Counted from the stretch's first letter, positions 17,803 to 27,512 are shown. The stretch: 64,000 bases of DNA from JAISST01 sp050434145 (GCF_050434145.1 NZ_JBNPVX010000004.1:1-64000); one strand, 5' to 3'. Notes: generated from the letters alone by a model not told the origin. A program made the numbers and translations.

Positions 17803-18969
17803 ATGATTAATTTTAAATTTTATAATCCAGCAAAAATTATTTTTGGAAAAAAAACTGAGGACAAAATAGGAATAGAAATAAAATCTTTAGAAAAAAGTAG
17901 AGTTTTATTAGTTTATGGTGGAGGAAGTATCAAAAAAAGTGGACTTTATGATACTGTAATAAATAAACTCAAAGAAGAAAATATATCTTGTTGGGAATTA
18001 TCCGGTGTATTGCCAAATCCAAGATTGTCATTAGTGAGAGAAGGAATAAAATTATGTAGAGAGAATAATATAGATTTTATACTAGCTGTAGGTGGTGGAA
18101 GTGTAATAGACACTGCTAAAGGAATATCATTGGGCGTTAATTACAATGGGGATGTATGGGATCTATTTGTAGGTAAAGGAAAACATGCAAATTTATTGCC
18201 TATTGGGGTCATATTAACCATTGCAGCAGCTGGAAGTGAAACTAGTGATTCTTGTGTCATTACTAATGAAGATGGACTTGAGAAAAAATCTTATAATACC
18301 ATTGATCAAATTCCAAAATTCGCAATAATGAATCCAGAATTTACATACACATTACCTGAATACCAAACAGCTTGTGGATGTTCAGATATATTAGCTCATT
18401 TGATGGAGAGATACTTCACTCAAACAACTCATGTGGATTTTACAGATAGATTGTTGGAAGCAAGTATGCGTACAATAATTGATTATGCACCAATGGTAAT
18501 GGAAAATCCAGATAATTATGATTATAGAGCTGAAATAATGTGGGCAGGTTCATTGGCACATAATGGGTTACTAAATACTGGAAGAATTGGTGACTGGGGT
18601 TCTCATAGAATAGAACACGAATTAAGTGGTATTTATGATATAGCTCATGGAGCTGGACTGTCAATAATATTTCCAGCATGGATGAAATATGTATATAAAG
18701 AGAATATAGATAGATTTGTCCAATTTGCTGTAAAAGTATTTGATGTTAACTTGCCTATGGAGAACAAAGAAGAAATAATTTTGGAAGGAATAAAAAGGTT
18801 AGAAAGATTTTTTAGAATAATAAAATTACCTGTATATCTTAATGAAGTAAATATAAGTGATAAACATTTTAAGGAAATGGCAGAGAAAGCATGCAAATAT
18901 GGACCTGTTGGTCAATTTAAGAAACTATATGGAGAGGATGTAGAAGCAATATATAATCTGGCAAAATAA
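17803..18969 (+). CDS. Iron-containing alcohol dehydrogenase (butanol dehydrogenase type)
   Basis: 388 residues in the group III (YqhD/BDH-like) family. NAD(P)-binding GGGS (two sites, near 40 and 98) and the metal-site region CSDILAHLMERYFT near 194-207, HRIEHELSG near 268-276 and AHGAGLSIIFPAWMKY near 283-298 supply the aspartate and histidines. It reduces aldehydes to alcohols, probably in fermentation or aldehyde detoxification. Stand-alone gene, closed by a strong terminator. Confidence 0.93.
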   Translation: MINFKFYNPAKIIFGKKTEDKIGIEIKSLEKSRVLLVYGGGSIKKSGLYDTVINKLKEENISCWELSGVLPNPRLSLVREGIKLCRENNIDFILAVGGGSVIDTAKGISLGVNYNGDVWDLFVGKGKHANLLPIGVILTIAAAGSETSDSCVITNEDGLEKKSYNTIDQIPKFAIMNPEFTYTLPEYQTACGCSDILAHLMERYFTQTTHVDFTDRLLEASMRTIIDYAPMVMENPDNYDYRAEIMWAGSLAHNGLLNTGRIGDWGSHRIEHELSGIYDIAHGAGLSIIFPAWMKYVYKENIDRFVQFAVKVFDVNLPMENKEEIILEGIKRLERFFRIIKLPVYLNEVNISDKHFKEMAEKACKYGPVGQFKKLYGEDVEAIYNLAK

Positions 18970-18977
18970 TTAAGAAG

Positions 18978-19017
18978 AGCTATTATTATAAATATTTTAT
19001 ATAATAATAGCTTTTTA
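18978..19017 (+). terminator. Rho-independent terminator after the alcohol dehydrogenase
   Basis: A perfect 13-bp stem (18978-18990 with 19000-19012, AGCTATTATTATA and its complement), a 9-nt loop and a T run. Confidence 0.75.
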
Positions 19018-19064
19018 TATTCATAAAAAATAAAAAAATTTTTCTTTATAATAATGCAAAAACT

Positions 19065-19073
19065 TGTTATAAT
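19065..19073 (+). promoter_or_regulatory. Extended -10 promoter for the patatin autotransporter gene
   Basis: TGT followed by TATAAT (19068-19073) lies about 44 bp before the ATG at 19117. The -35 hexamer is poor. Confidence 0.45.
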
Positions 19074-19116
19074 TGTGTGGTAACAAAAAAAATTTTTAAG
19101 TAATTTTGGAGGGAAT

Positions 19117-21459
19117 ATGTTGAAAAAAAATATATACAAAATAATCATCATATCAATATTTTTCGCATATTTTTCTTATGGGCAAAATGAAAATTTGTCC
19201 CCTGAAGAGACTGAAATTATTCAGTTGAAGTCCAAAATAAAGGACTTGGAAAATCAAATAAAAATATTAGAAAATAATCAAAATATTAAAAAGAATATAG
19301 AGAAAAGGACTATTACAAAAAATATTAAAAAAAAGGTAGAAAAAGAAAAACCAATGAAGGTTGGTTTAGCCTTGAGTGGTGGCGGAGCAAAAGGGCTTGT
19401 TCATGTGGGAGTGCTGAAAGAATTAGAAAAAGCTAATATAAAAGTAGACTATATCACAGGTACAAGTGTAGGTGCAATTGTAGGTGCGATGTACTCAATA
19501 GGTTATACTCCTGATGAGATAGAAAGATATTTGAAAAATGTTGATTGGAGTAATTTACTAAATGACTATAACCATTTTAAAGAAATTCCTTTGGAAAGGA
19601 AATTTAATAAATTTGACTATATGGTCACACTAAGGTATGATAAAAAATTTAAATTCACAATTCCAAAAGCACTTGGAAAAAGTGAAATAACATATTTTCA
19701 GCTAAAAAGAATATTAAAAGATGCTACTAATACTAATGATTTTGATAAATTACCAATACCACTTAGGGTAGTGGCAACAGATCTCAATACAGGAAAAGGT
19801 ACTGTATTCAAAAGTGGAGATTTGGCAAAGGTAGTAGCAGCAAGTAGTGCTATTCCTGCTATCTTTAATCCTGTAGAAATAGATAATAGACTGTATGTGG
19901 ATGGGCTTATTTCACAAAATTTTCCTGTGCAAGAAGCATTTGATATGGGGGCAGATGTAGTAATAGGGTCAAATGTAGGGAATGTTCTGAAGGATAATGA
20001 GGATTATAGTATTGTTGGTGTTATTAATCAACTAATGGCAATCCCCAGCGCATCTTCTACAGAATCGCAAAAAAGACTGGCTACAATATTAATCTCACCT
20101 AATATGGATAATTATTCAGCTACTGATAGTAGTAACAATGAGAAATTTGTCAAGATCGGTGAAGAAGCAACTAGGGATAAATTAGCACTTATAAATAAAT
20201 TATCTAAAAGAAGTGAACCAAGAAAAACTTTGCTTGGGAATAAAAATACTGAGGTTTACATTGAAGATATTGTAATAAATGATATTTCTCAAAAAAGAAA
20301 ATCAGAAATTTTACTTCTTATGTTAAGTAATGTGAAAAATAAAAAAATAACTTATGGTGAACTTGAAAAAATATTTATGAAAATCTATGGTTTGGATTTT
20401 GTTGACAGTATCTATTATAATATAGATGGAAATACTCTGTATGTAGATGCCAAAATAAATCCTTCTAATACATTTGGAGTCGGAGTAAATTATAGTACTG
20501 GGTATGGTACAATCCTTAATATAGGTACAGAATTATCAAGTGTTGGTAAAATCGGGAATAGTACCTTTTTAAATCTGAAATTAGGTGATTATCTCGGAAT
20601 TGAAGCGAAGAATTTCTTCTATTATGGGACTTCTAATAAAATAGGTCTATTTGCTAATGTTATATATGATGAATCTCCATTTTATCTTTATAACAATAAT
20701 AAAAAAATAGGTGAGTTTAAAAGAAAAATTGCCAAGTTTGAGTTTGGTGTAGCGACACAATTGAATAATAGACTTTTTTTAGTCTATGGAATTGATACTG
20801 GATATTCAGAATTAAAAGAGAAAATAGATACTAATATAGATGCAATGAAAACTGCAGAATATTCTAAAAACATAAATAATGCATTTTTTAAATTAACATA
20901 TGACAATCTGAATTCATTGAAACACCCTACTGCTGGATATATAATAGACTTGCATTATGTATGGGGAGGTAGTCTAGGTAGCAACAATTATACATATTAT
21001 GGGCCTATGTATTTAATGAAAGGATATGTTCCACTTAATAAAAAAACAACACTAAAATATGGACTAGCTGGTGGAGCTTTATCAGGTGACAACATATATT
21101 TAGATCAATATATTCGTATTGGTGGAATGAAAGATGATATAGAAAGAAGAGAATTTTCTTTTGCTGGTTACAGGACTCACGAAAAATTAGTAAAACAATT
21201 TATGACTGGAAAAGTAGAGATAGAACGGGAAATATTAACAAACTTATATATAAGTGCAGTATGGAATTTTGGTACTTTTGAGGAAGTAGGAAAACGAGCT
21301 GGAAATTATAGTAAAAGCAATATGTGGAAAAAACCAGTACATGGATTTGGTGTAAGTGCACTTTATGAAACGATGTTTGGACCAATGGAATTTTCTTTGT
21401 CTAAAGATGGTTCAGATGGCGAAGTAATTACACAAGTAAATGTAGGTTATAGATTTTAA
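19117..21459 (+). CDS. fplA: Patatin-like phospholipase / type Vd autotransporter (FplA-like)
   Basis: 780 residues. Signal peptide (about 1-22), a charged coiled-coil linker (about 28-78), then a patatin domain with oxyanion loop GGGAKG (88-93), catalytic serine 117 in GTSVG, and catalytic aspartate 262 in VDGL. A POTRA-like segment (about 385-450) and a C-terminal beta-barrel ending in NVGYRF follow. This order matches FplA of Fusobacterium nucleatum, an outer-membrane class A1 phospholipase. Export and surface display are inferred from that family. It faces the TauE gene across a two-way terminator. Confidence 0.9.
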   Translation: MLKKNIYKIIIISIFFAYFSYGQNENLSPEETEIIQLKSKIKDLENQIKILENNQNIKKNIEKRTITKNIKKKVEKEKPMKVGLALSGGGAKGLVHVGVLKELEKANIKVDYITGTSVGAIVGAMYSIGYTPDEIERYLKNVDWSNLLNDYNHFKEIPLERKFNKFDYMVTLRYDKKFKFTIPKALGKSEITYFQLKRILKDATNTNDFDKLPIPLRVVATDLNTGKGTVFKSGDLAKVVAASSAIPAIFNPVEIDNRLYVDGLISQNFPVQEAFDMGADVVIGSNVGNVLKDNEDYSIVGVINQLMAIPSASSTESQKRLATILISPNMDNYSATDSSNNEKFVKIGEEATRDKLALINKLSKRSEPRKTLLGNKNTEVYIEDIVINDISQKRKSEILLLMLSNVKNKKITYGELEKIFMKIYGLDFVDSIYYNIDGNTLYVDAKINPSNTFGVGVNYSTGYGTILNIGTELSSVGKIGNSTFLNLKLGDYLGIEAKNFFYYGTSNKIGLFANVIYDESPFYLYNNNKKIGEFKRKIAKFEFGVATQLNNRLFLVYGIDTGYSELKEKIDTNIDAMKTAEYSKNINNAFFKLTYDNLNSLKHPTAGYIIDLHYVWGGSLGSNNYTYYGPMYLMKGYVPLNKKTTLKYGLAGGALSGDNIYLDQYIRIGGMKDDIERREFSFAGYRTHEKLVKQFMTGKVEIEREILTNLYISAVWNFGTFEEVGKRAGNYSKSNMWKKPVHGFGVSALYETMFGPMEFSLSKDGSDGEVITQVNVGYRF

Positions 21460-21466
21460 AAAATAA

Positions 21467-21502
21467 AAAAAGAGCTGTTTAATATAAAATGGCTCTTTTT
21501 TA
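21467..21502. terminator. Bidirectional terminator between fplA-like and TauE genes
   Basis: A 9-bp stem AAAAAGAGC (21467-21475) with GCTCTTTTT (21492-21500) carries A and T runs on both flanks, serving both convergent genes. Confidence 0.75.
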
Positions 21503-21559
21503 TTTATAGTATGACATAATTTATTTAGATATTTTTATTTTACATAAACAAAATAAAGA

Positions 21560-22387
21560 CTATATTCCCCTGAATATATTTACAATAATTTCATTAACAT
21601 TAATTTTCAAAAAGGTTTCAAGAGACATTTTAATTAATACTAATGTAGTGATAGTGATAAAAATAGGTTTTATAACTCGATCTCCTTTAGTAACTGCAAA
21701 TTTTGCACCTAATGTACTTCCCAAAACCATAACTATTCCGACAATAATAGCATATGTATAGTTAACTCTTTTCAAAAATATTACTGTGATTAGACTAGCA
21801 ATATTACTTGCGAAGTTGTAAAATTTAGCATTTCCACTTGCATTTACAAAATCAAATTTGAATATTTTAATTAGAGCAAAAATAAGAAACGCGCCAGTAC
21901 CAGGTCCAAAGAAGCCATCATAAAATCCAATTACAAGGGCCATAAAAATTCCTAAATACAAGTTTTTTGATGTTAATCCTGTAAAATCATTAGTTTCACC
22001 AATTTTTTTATTTACTATTGTATAGAATAGAACGAGTGTTAAAAAAATAATTGCAATAGGTACAACATAGTTTGGTTTTATCCATAATTGTACACACAAA
22101 GTTCCAGCAATAGAACCTATAAAAGAAAAAAGAAGAGTTTTTTTCAAAAGAGACCAATTAACTTTTCCTGATAGGGCAAATTTGATGGCACTGGCACTAG
22201 CTCCAAAGCTTGAAGAAAGTTTGTTAGTACCTAAAGCCATGTGTGGTGATAATCCAGAAGCAAGATAGGCTGGAAGACTAATAAGTCCGCCACCACCAGC
22301 AATTGCATCTACAAAGGCTGCAAAAAAACATGCAATACATAAAAAAATTAAAGAACTGAGATTGATATTTTGAAGAAAATAAAACAT
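21560..22387 (-). CDS. TauE/SafE family membrane permease
   Basis: 275 residues with about eight membrane segments. The family motif appears twice: AFVDAIAGGGGLISLPA near 24-40 and GFYDGFFGPGTGAFLIFAL near 153-171. Members move sulfite, sulfonates or organic anions across the inner membrane; the substrate cannot be told here. An AGGAGGAC ribosome site precedes the ATG. It lies downstream of the small lipoprotein gene on the same strand. Confidence 0.9.
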   Translation of the reverse strand: MFYFLQNINLSSLIFLCIACFFAAFVDAIAGGGGLISLPAYLASGLSPHMALGTNKLSSSFGASASAIKFALSGKVNWSLLKKTLLFSFIGSIAGTLCVQLWIKPNYVVPIAIIFLTLVLFYTIVNKKIGETNDFTGLTSKNLYLGIFMALVIGFYDGFFGPGTGAFLIFALIKIFKFDFVNASGNAKFYNFASNIASLITVIFLKRVNYTYAIIVGIVMVLGSTLGAKFAVTKGDRVIKPIFITITTLVLIKMSLETFLKINVNEIIVNIFRGI

Positions 22388-22455
22388 TAGTCCTCCTAGT
22401 AGAATGTATTTATATAACTTATTCTAATTATATATAATAGTGAAAAATTTATTAA

Positions 22456-22875
22456 TTACCATTTGAGATTATTTTCATATGCTATTAAATTAGCAATTTG
22501 TGGATCAATTTTCTTGTTGAAATTACTAATATAAGCTTTATTGCTGTTAATATTTTTCCAATTTGTATTTACTTCTTGTTTTAAAGCAGTCATTTTTATT
22601 CTAATTTCTGTAATTTCATTCAAATCAGGATTTTTAGAGCTTCTGACTGCATTGTATCTTTTTACAAGTGCATTATAATTGTCATTATAAAATTTTCTGT
22701 ATTGACTGTCACTAGAGAAAGTTGATAGAGGTACTGAGACACCAGTAGATAATCCAAAAGAAGAACTTCCACCACCAAAACCTACACCCATGCCAATTCC
22801 TGTACTAACTGAGGTGCATCCACTTATTGAAGCAATAAAAATTCCAAGGTAAATATACTTGTTAAAGTTTTTCAT
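22456..22875 (-). CDS. Putative small lipoprotein
   Basis: 139 residues. The N-terminus has a lipoprotein signal with lipobox SISGC (cysteine 20), then a glycine/serine-rich stretch (about 21-55). The C-terminal half is polar and helical (about 57-139). No function recognised. Its leader is element copy D, which ends 27 nt upstream of its ATG. It probably shares a transcript with the TauE permease. Confidence 0.7.
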   Translation of the reverse strand: MKNFNKYIYLGIFIASISGCTSVSTGIGMGVGFGGGSSSFGLSTGVSVPLSTFSSDSQYRKFYNDNYNALVKRYNAVRSSKNPDLNEITEIRIKMTALKQEVNTNWKNINSNKAYISNFNKKIDPQIANLIAYENNLKW

Positions 22876-22902
22876 AAATCCTCCTTAAATTATGACTATT
22901 TT

Positions 22903-23093
22903 AAACTATTACAAAACTATTTTTAGTCTTGCCCAATTCATACTTTTATTATTCTTTTAATTCTTATTTTCCTCCAGTCTTGCTATGCTTTGTTGCTGTC
23001 GAGAGTTGGTAGTGCTTGTGGTAACACATCAGACCATAAAATTCAAGAAATACTTATAAAATAATAAAGAAAGTTTATATTTTATAACTACCT
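22903..23093 (-). repeat. Intergenic element family, copy D (internally shortened)
   Basis: Both ends can be seen on the minus strand: a left end AGGTAGTTATAAAATATAAA and a right end AAAAATAGTTTTGTAATAGT. The internal AAGCACTACCAACTC box and ACTGGAGGAAAATAAG are present; the part between the left end and that box is about 120 bp shorter than in copy B. It lies in a divergent gap but is oriented with, and nearest to, the lipoprotein gene. Confidence 0.75.
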
Positions 23094-23210
23094 GATTTGA
23101 TTAACTAAATAAAATTAGCCAAACAAAATAAAACTATATTTCTTTCTTAAGAATATCACAAAAAAGTAAAATTATCAATTGAATTGTCAAATAAAATATG
23201 TCCTTTTTAT

Positions 23211-23239
23211 TTGACTGTTGTTGGAGTTTAGTGTATACT
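23211..23239 (+). promoter_or_regulatory. Promoter for the L,D-transpeptidase gene
   Basis: TTGACT (23211-23216) and TATACT (23234-23239) are separated by 17 bp, about 50 bp before the start codon. Confidence 0.7.
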
Positions 23240-23287
23240 GTGAGAATGAAAATATATTCTTAATAAAATAAAATTTTGGGGGAATTC

Positions 23288-24268
23288 ATGAAGAATAAAG
23301 TTTTGTTTTTTTTATTTGTCATTTTAATAATAGGATCTAATATTTCATTTGCTAGTTATAAAACATTTCAAAAAAATGTAACAAATAAAGAGAAAGAGTC
23401 ATCTGTCCTTTCTAAATATAAAGAAATACCATATACATCTGATAGTGAAAGACGTATTGGTACATTAAAGAGTAATTATAAGAAAATTGATTTTTATATT
23501 GGTGCCAAGCAACATGAGTTTAATTCACCTTTAAAAATGGAGAGAGGAGTTTTATATTTACCATTTATGGAGTTTTTAAAAAAACTTACAATTTTGGAAA
23601 GAGGGATGCAAACATTTTCTGAAGATGGAAAAATAATAACTGTAAATCTTGGAAAAAATCCTGTTGTAATGTATCTTAATACAAATACTGCAGAAGTTAA
23701 AGGAAAAAAAATTGATATGGGTGGAGTGATGCGTTGGGGAGACAATGATGTATATGTTCCACTGGATTTTTTTATTAATGCAATAGGGTATAGTGCAGAA
23801 ATAGTTGAAAATGATGATAAAATGACTGTAAGAGTGGTACATGGGAAAAAACCAAATTTTGAAAAGTTTGTAAATGGAAAAAATATTAGTAGCAAGACTG
23901 GATATATGGTGTGGATATCAAAGTCAAATTTTAGAGTAAATATCTTTAAAGGGAGTAAAAATAATTGGAAATATGTTGATTCTTTTGAGTGTTCTTTGGG
24001 AAAAGCAGAAAAACCTACTATAGTTGGTGAATTTGAGTATTTTAGTTTGGAAGATAAATGGGATTTTGGCTATTATTATGTTGGACCAGTGATGAGGTTT
24101 AGAGGTCCTTATGCAATGCATAGTACATTATTAAAACCTGATGGAACATACTTTGATTATAGGTTAAATATGAATATATCTAAAGGATGTGTTAGGTTGA
24201 AACCTGACGATATTAATTGGATGTCAAAAGTTATTCCACTAAGAACTAAAGTTTATGTAACACCTTAG
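23288..24268 (+). CDS. L,D-transpeptidase (YkuD domain)
   Basis: 326 residues from the ATG at 23288; a TTG 12 bp earlier precedes the GGGGGA ribosome site and is unlikely. Signal peptide (about 1-22), a copper-amine-oxidase-N-like beta domain (about 60-185) and a C-terminal YkuD catalytic domain. The catalytic segment shows MHSTLL (histidine) and ISKGCVRL with cysteine 301. Such enzymes make 3-3 crosslinks or attach proteins to peptidoglycan in the periplasm. Single gene with its own promoter. Confidence 0.9.
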   Translation: MKNKVLFFLFVILIIGSNISFASYKTFQKNVTNKEKESSVLSKYKEIPYTSDSERRIGTLKSNYKKIDFYIGAKQHEFNSPLKMERGVLYLPFMEFLKKLTILERGMQTFSEDGKIITVNLGKNPVVMYLNTNTAEVKGKKIDMGGVMRWGDNDVYVPLDFFINAIGYSAEIVENDDKMTVRVVHGKKPNFEKFVNGKNISSKTGYMVWISKSNFRVNIFKGSKNNWKYVDSFECSLGKAEKPTIVGEFEYFSLEDKWDFGYYYVGPVMRFRGPYAMHSTLLKPDGTYFDYRLNMNISKGCVRLKPDDINWMSKVIPLRTKVYVTP

Positions 24269-24310
24269 TATATAAGTTAACATTAAAATTATTTTTTTTA
24301 GGAGGAAAAT

Positions 24311-25123
24311 ATGGAAAGAGTATGGGCAATGTACTTCAGTGGCACTGGCACTACAGAAAAAATTGTAACAAATATTGCAAAAAAAATAGGAGAAGAATTA
24401 ACTCTCTCTTATCACAAATTTGATTTTACTTTTAAAAATGTAAGAAATATTAAAAAAGAATTTACAAAAGATGATGTGGTTGTATTTGGAGTTCCTGTAA
24501 TAGCTGGTAGGGTACCTAATTTATTATTGAAATATTTAGAAACTGTCAAAGGGAATGGTGCTTTAGTAATACCAATAGTTTTGTATGGGAATAGAAATTA
24601 CGATGATGCATTAATAGAGTTAAGGAATATTTTGGCAAATAATGGATTTTCTCCCATTGCTGCAGGTGCATTTATAGGTGAACATTCTTTTTCTGAAATA
24701 TTAGGAAAAAATAGACCTGATGGTCAAGATATGGCTGTTGCATGTAGTTTTGCTAGTAAAATTGCTGAAAAAATAAAATCTGGAAATAATTTGGATGTGC
24801 TAGTGGATGTCAAAGGTGAAGATCCAATAAGACCATACTATCAGCCTAGAGATTCAAAAGGTAACCCAATAGATATCAGAAAAGTAAAACCTAAAACCAA
24901 TAATCTTTGTGTAAATTGTAAACTTTGTGTGGCTATATGCCCTCTAGGTTCAATAGAATATGATAATGTAAAAGAGGTAAGTGGGATATGTATGAAATGC
25001 TGTGCTTGTGTGAAAAAATGTCCTACAAATGCTAAATACTATGATGATGAAAATTATTTGTATCACCAACATGAGTTAGAAGAACAATACGAAAGAAGGG
25101 CCGAACCAGAAGTATTTCTATAG
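24311..25123 (+). CDS. EFR1-type flavodoxin-ferredoxin fusion protein
   Basis: 270 residues. The N-terminal flavodoxin fold (about 1-160) begins with the phosphate loop FSGTGTTEK near 9-17. The C-terminal part has two 4Fe-4S ferredoxin motifs, CVNCKLCVAICP (near 200-211) and CMKCCACVKKCP (near 227-238). This is the EFR1 family, an electron-transfer protein of anaerobes of unknown partner. Strong GGAGG site; closed by a terminator hairpin. Confidence 0.9.
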   Translation: MERVWAMYFSGTGTTEKIVTNIAKKIGEELTLSYHKFDFTFKNVRNIKKEFTKDDVVVFGVPVIAGRVPNLLLKYLETVKGNGALVIPIVLYGNRNYDDALIELRNILANNGFSPIAAGAFIGEHSFSEILGKNRPDGQDMAVACSFASKIAEKIKSGNNLDVLVDVKGEDPIRPYYQPRDSKGNPIDIRKVKPKTNNLCVNCKLCVAICPLGSIEYDNVKEVSGICMKCCACVKKCPTNAKYYDDENYLYHQHELEEQYERRAEPEVFL

Positions 25124-25173
25124 TAAAATAATTATTGGTTATTTTAAAGCTAAGTAATATAATATAAAAATAA

Positions 25174-25207
25174 AAAGAGGATGAAACAAGTCATTCTCTT
25201 TTTTTTG
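25174..25207 (+). terminator. Rho-independent terminator after the EFR1 gene
   Basis: An 11-bp stem, AAAGAGGATGA (25174-25184) with TCATTCTCTTT (25191-25201) and one G-T pair, followed by a run of T. Confidence 0.75.
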
Positions 25208-25227
25208 ATTTTATTATTAATCAAGAC

Positions 25228-25294
25228 TTTTATAACACGGGGGAGTGTTATAAAATAGATTTACAATAGATTCTGGGGGTTACAGAAATCTATT
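25228..25294. other. Two adjacent hairpins with G-rich loops, function unknown
   Basis: Hairpin 1 has a perfect 11-bp stem (25228-25238 with 25245-25255) and a GGGGGA loop. Hairpin 2 (25265-25275 with 25283-25294) has an 11-bp stem with one bulged A and a loop starting GGGG. They are 9 nt apart, in a gene-free stretch of about 450 bp before tyrS. The rest of that stretch (25295-25490) shows no gene, no T-box signature and no tRNA. Confidence 0.5.
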
Positions 25295-25492
25295 AAATTA
25301 TCTTAGTCTAATTGAAGTTTACCTTATAAATTTTGTTTTGTCAATAATTTTTTTTGATTTCGAACTTTTAACAGTGAAAACATACTTGGTATTCTGAAAT
25401 AGCACATGTGAAAATAAAAAAATTATAATTAAAATTTAAAATTACTGAAAAATGTTAATATAACAGAGTAATAAATAAATTGAAAAAACAAG

Positions 25493-25498
25493 TATAAT
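25493..25498 (+). promoter_or_regulatory. Candidate -10 box upstream of tyrS
   Basis: TATAAT at 25493-25498, about 80 bp before the tyrS ATG; no convincing -35. The transcript would include a short AAGCT...AGCTT hairpin with a T run (25533-25551), a weak attenuator-like structure. Confidence 0.35.
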
Positions 25499-25579
25499 AT
25501 GGTAAAATTTAGTTTGTTGCAATTTAAAGAAGCTAGTGTAAGCTTTTTTATATGAGAAATATTTGAGGTGAGTGAGTTT

Positions 25580-26800
25580 ATGGAAAATGTAATGGATGTC
25601 TTAACAAAAAGAGGTTATCTAAAACAATTTACACATGAAGAAGAGATAAGAAAATTATTGAGTGAAGAAAAAATAACTTTTTACATAGGATTTGACCCTA
25701 CAGCTGATAGTTTGCATGTAGGTCATTTTATTGCAATGATGTTCATGGCTCATATGCAAAGATTTGGGCATAGGCCAATAGCACTTCTTGGTGGAGGAAC
25801 TGCAATGATTGGGGATCCAAGTGGTAGGACAGATATGCGTACAATGATGACTAAGGAAACAATAGCACAAAATGTGGCAGGAATAAAAAAGCAAATGGAG
25901 AAATTTATTGATTTTACTGACGATAAGGCTATTATTGCCAATAATGCTGATTGGTTATTAGATTTGAATTATGTGGATTTTATAAGAGATATAGGTTCAC
26001 ATTTCTCTGTAAATAGGATGCTTGGTGCAGAGTGCTTTAAAAATAGAATGGAAGCTGGATTATCATTCCTAGAATTTAACTATATGTTGATGCAAGGATA
26101 TGATTTTTATGTTCTTAATGAAAGATACAATTGTAAAATGCAATTAGGTGGAGATGATCAATGGTCAAACATGATAGCTGGTGTTGAATTGATCAGAAGA
26201 AAGAAGCAAAAATCTGCTTTCGCAATGACATGTACTCTACTTACTAATAGTGAAGGAATGAAAATGGGTAAGACAGCTAAAGGAGCTCTATGGCTTGACC
26301 CTAATAGAACAACTCCATATGAATTTTATCAATATTGGAGAAATGTATCAGATTCAGATGTTGAAAAGTGTCTGAAAATGCTTACTTTTGTTCCGATGGA
26401 AGAAATAGATAGATTGTGTGCTCTGAAAGATGCAGAAATAAATGAAGCTAAAAAAGTGTTGGCTTATGAAGTAACAAAGCTTATACATGGAGAAGAAGAG
26501 GCTAGAAAAACTGCGGAAGCAGCAGAAGCACTTTTTGCAGGTGGTGCAGATATGTCCAATGTACCAGCATTGGAAATGATGCCAGACGAAGTAGGGATTG
26601 GTATAGTGGATTTTCTTGCGATGAAGGGAGTTATAAAAACTAAGAGTGATGGAAGACGTCTAGTGGATCAAGGTGGAATGGCTTTGAATGATGTGAAAAT
26701 TGTAAGTCATGATTTATCTCTTACAAAGGAGTTGTTGCACAAAGAAACGAACTTATTAAAGATTGGAAAAAAGAGATTTTATAAAATAGTTTTGATATAG
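25580..26800 (+). CDS. tyrS: Tyrosyl-tRNA synthetase
   Basis: Charges tRNA(Tyr) with tyrosine. 406 residues from the ATG at 25580 (a GTG at 25568 lies inside the GAGGTGAGTGAG ribosome site). HIGH appears as HVGH near 44-47, the tyrosine-binding YMLMQGYDF follows near 168-176, and the KMSKS loop reads KMGKT near 230, within the range normal for TyrRS. A C-terminal S4-like RNA-binding domain ends the protein. Starts a plus-strand run with nth. Confidence 0.96.
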   Translation: MENVMDVLTKRGYLKQFTHEEEIRKLLSEEKITFYIGFDPTADSLHVGHFIAMMFMAHMQRFGHRPIALLGGGTAMIGDPSGRTDMRTMMTKETIAQNVAGIKKQMEKFIDFTDDKAIIANNADWLLDLNYVDFIRDIGSHFSVNRMLGAECFKNRMEAGLSFLEFNYMLMQGYDFYVLNERYNCKMQLGGDDQWSNMIAGVELIRRKKQKSAFAMTCTLLTNSEGMKMGKTAKGALWLDPNRTTPYEFYQYWRNVSDSDVEKCLKMLTFVPMEEIDRLCALKDAEINEAKKVLAYEVTKLIHGEEEARKTAEAAEALFAGGADMSNVPALEMMPDEVGIGIVDFLAMKGVIKTKSDGRRLVDQGGMALNDVKIVSHDLSLTKELLHKETNLLKIGKKRFYKIVLI

Positions 26801-26816
26801 TATTTAGGTAAAATAT

Positions 26817-27473
26817 ATGACTAAAAAAGAAAAGTTAAAAAGAGTAATAAAAATATTAGAAATACTAAATAAAAAATTTGGAAAACCAAAATGTGCTCTC
26901 AACTATAGTACTCCTTATGAACTATTGATAGCTGTTATATTATCTGCTCAATGTACAGATGTGAGAGTAAACATAGTTACTGAAGCAATGTTCAAAAAAG
27001 TAAATACCCCTGAGGGGTTTGTTGAGTTACCACTAAAAAAAATAGAAACACTGATTAAAAGCACTGGTTTTTATCATAACAAAGCAAAAAATATCAAACT
27101 TTGTAGTGAACAATTATTAGAAAAACATGGCGGTGAAGTTCCTAAAGAAATGGATGAATTATTGGGATTAGCTGGTGTAGGTCGAAAAACTGCTAATGTA
27201 GTAAGAGGAGAAATTTGGGGAGTTGCTTCAGGGATAACAGTGGACACTCATGTGAAGAGATTATCAAATCTTATTGGATTAGTTAGTAACAAAGATCCTC
27301 AAAAAATAGAAAAAGAATTGATGAAAATTGTTCCTAAAGAAAACTGGATAGATTATTCTCATTATCTTATATTACAAGGTAGAGATAAATGTATAGCTAG
27401 AAGACCCAAATGCAGTTTATGTGAGATAAAAGAATATTGTGAGTTTGGTTTAAAAGTCCAAAATGTTGTATAA
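26817..27473 (+). CDS. nth: Endonuclease III
   Basis: DNA glycosylase/AP lyase of base-excision repair. 218 residues. Helix-hairpin-helix LAGVGRKTANVV near 117-128 contains the catalytic lysine, and VDTHVKRLSNL near 141-151 the catalytic aspartate. The C-terminal 4Fe-4S cluster has the standard C-x6-C-x2-C-x5-C spacing (CIARRPKCSLCEIKEYC). Begins 16 bp after tyrS. Confidence 0.96.
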   Translation: MTKKEKLKRVIKILEILNKKFGKPKCALNYSTPYELLIAVILSAQCTDVRVNIVTEAMFKKVNTPEGFVELPLKKIETLIKSTGFYHNKAKNIKLCSEQLLEKHGGEVPKEMDELLGLAGVGRKTANVVRGEIWGVASGITVDTHVKRLSNLIGLVSNKDPQKIEKELMKIVPKENWIDYSHYLILQGRDKCIARRPKCSLCEIKEYCEFGLKVQNVV

Positions 27474-27483
27474 AAAACAATTC

Positions 27484-27512
27484 TTGACAAAAAAACTAAG
27501 AAATGTTACACT
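27484..27512 (+). promoter_or_regulatory. Promoter for the iscS-iscU pair
   Basis: TTGACA (27484-27489) and TACACT (27507-27512) with a 17-bp spacer, about 45 bp before the iscS ATG. No IscR-type operator could be defined. Confidence 0.7.

Noticed and set aside
25124..25579. T-box riboswitch upstream of tyrS
   Set aside because: No T-box core sequence (AGGGTGG-type) or convincing specifier loop was found; only G-loop hairpins and a weak hairpin are present.
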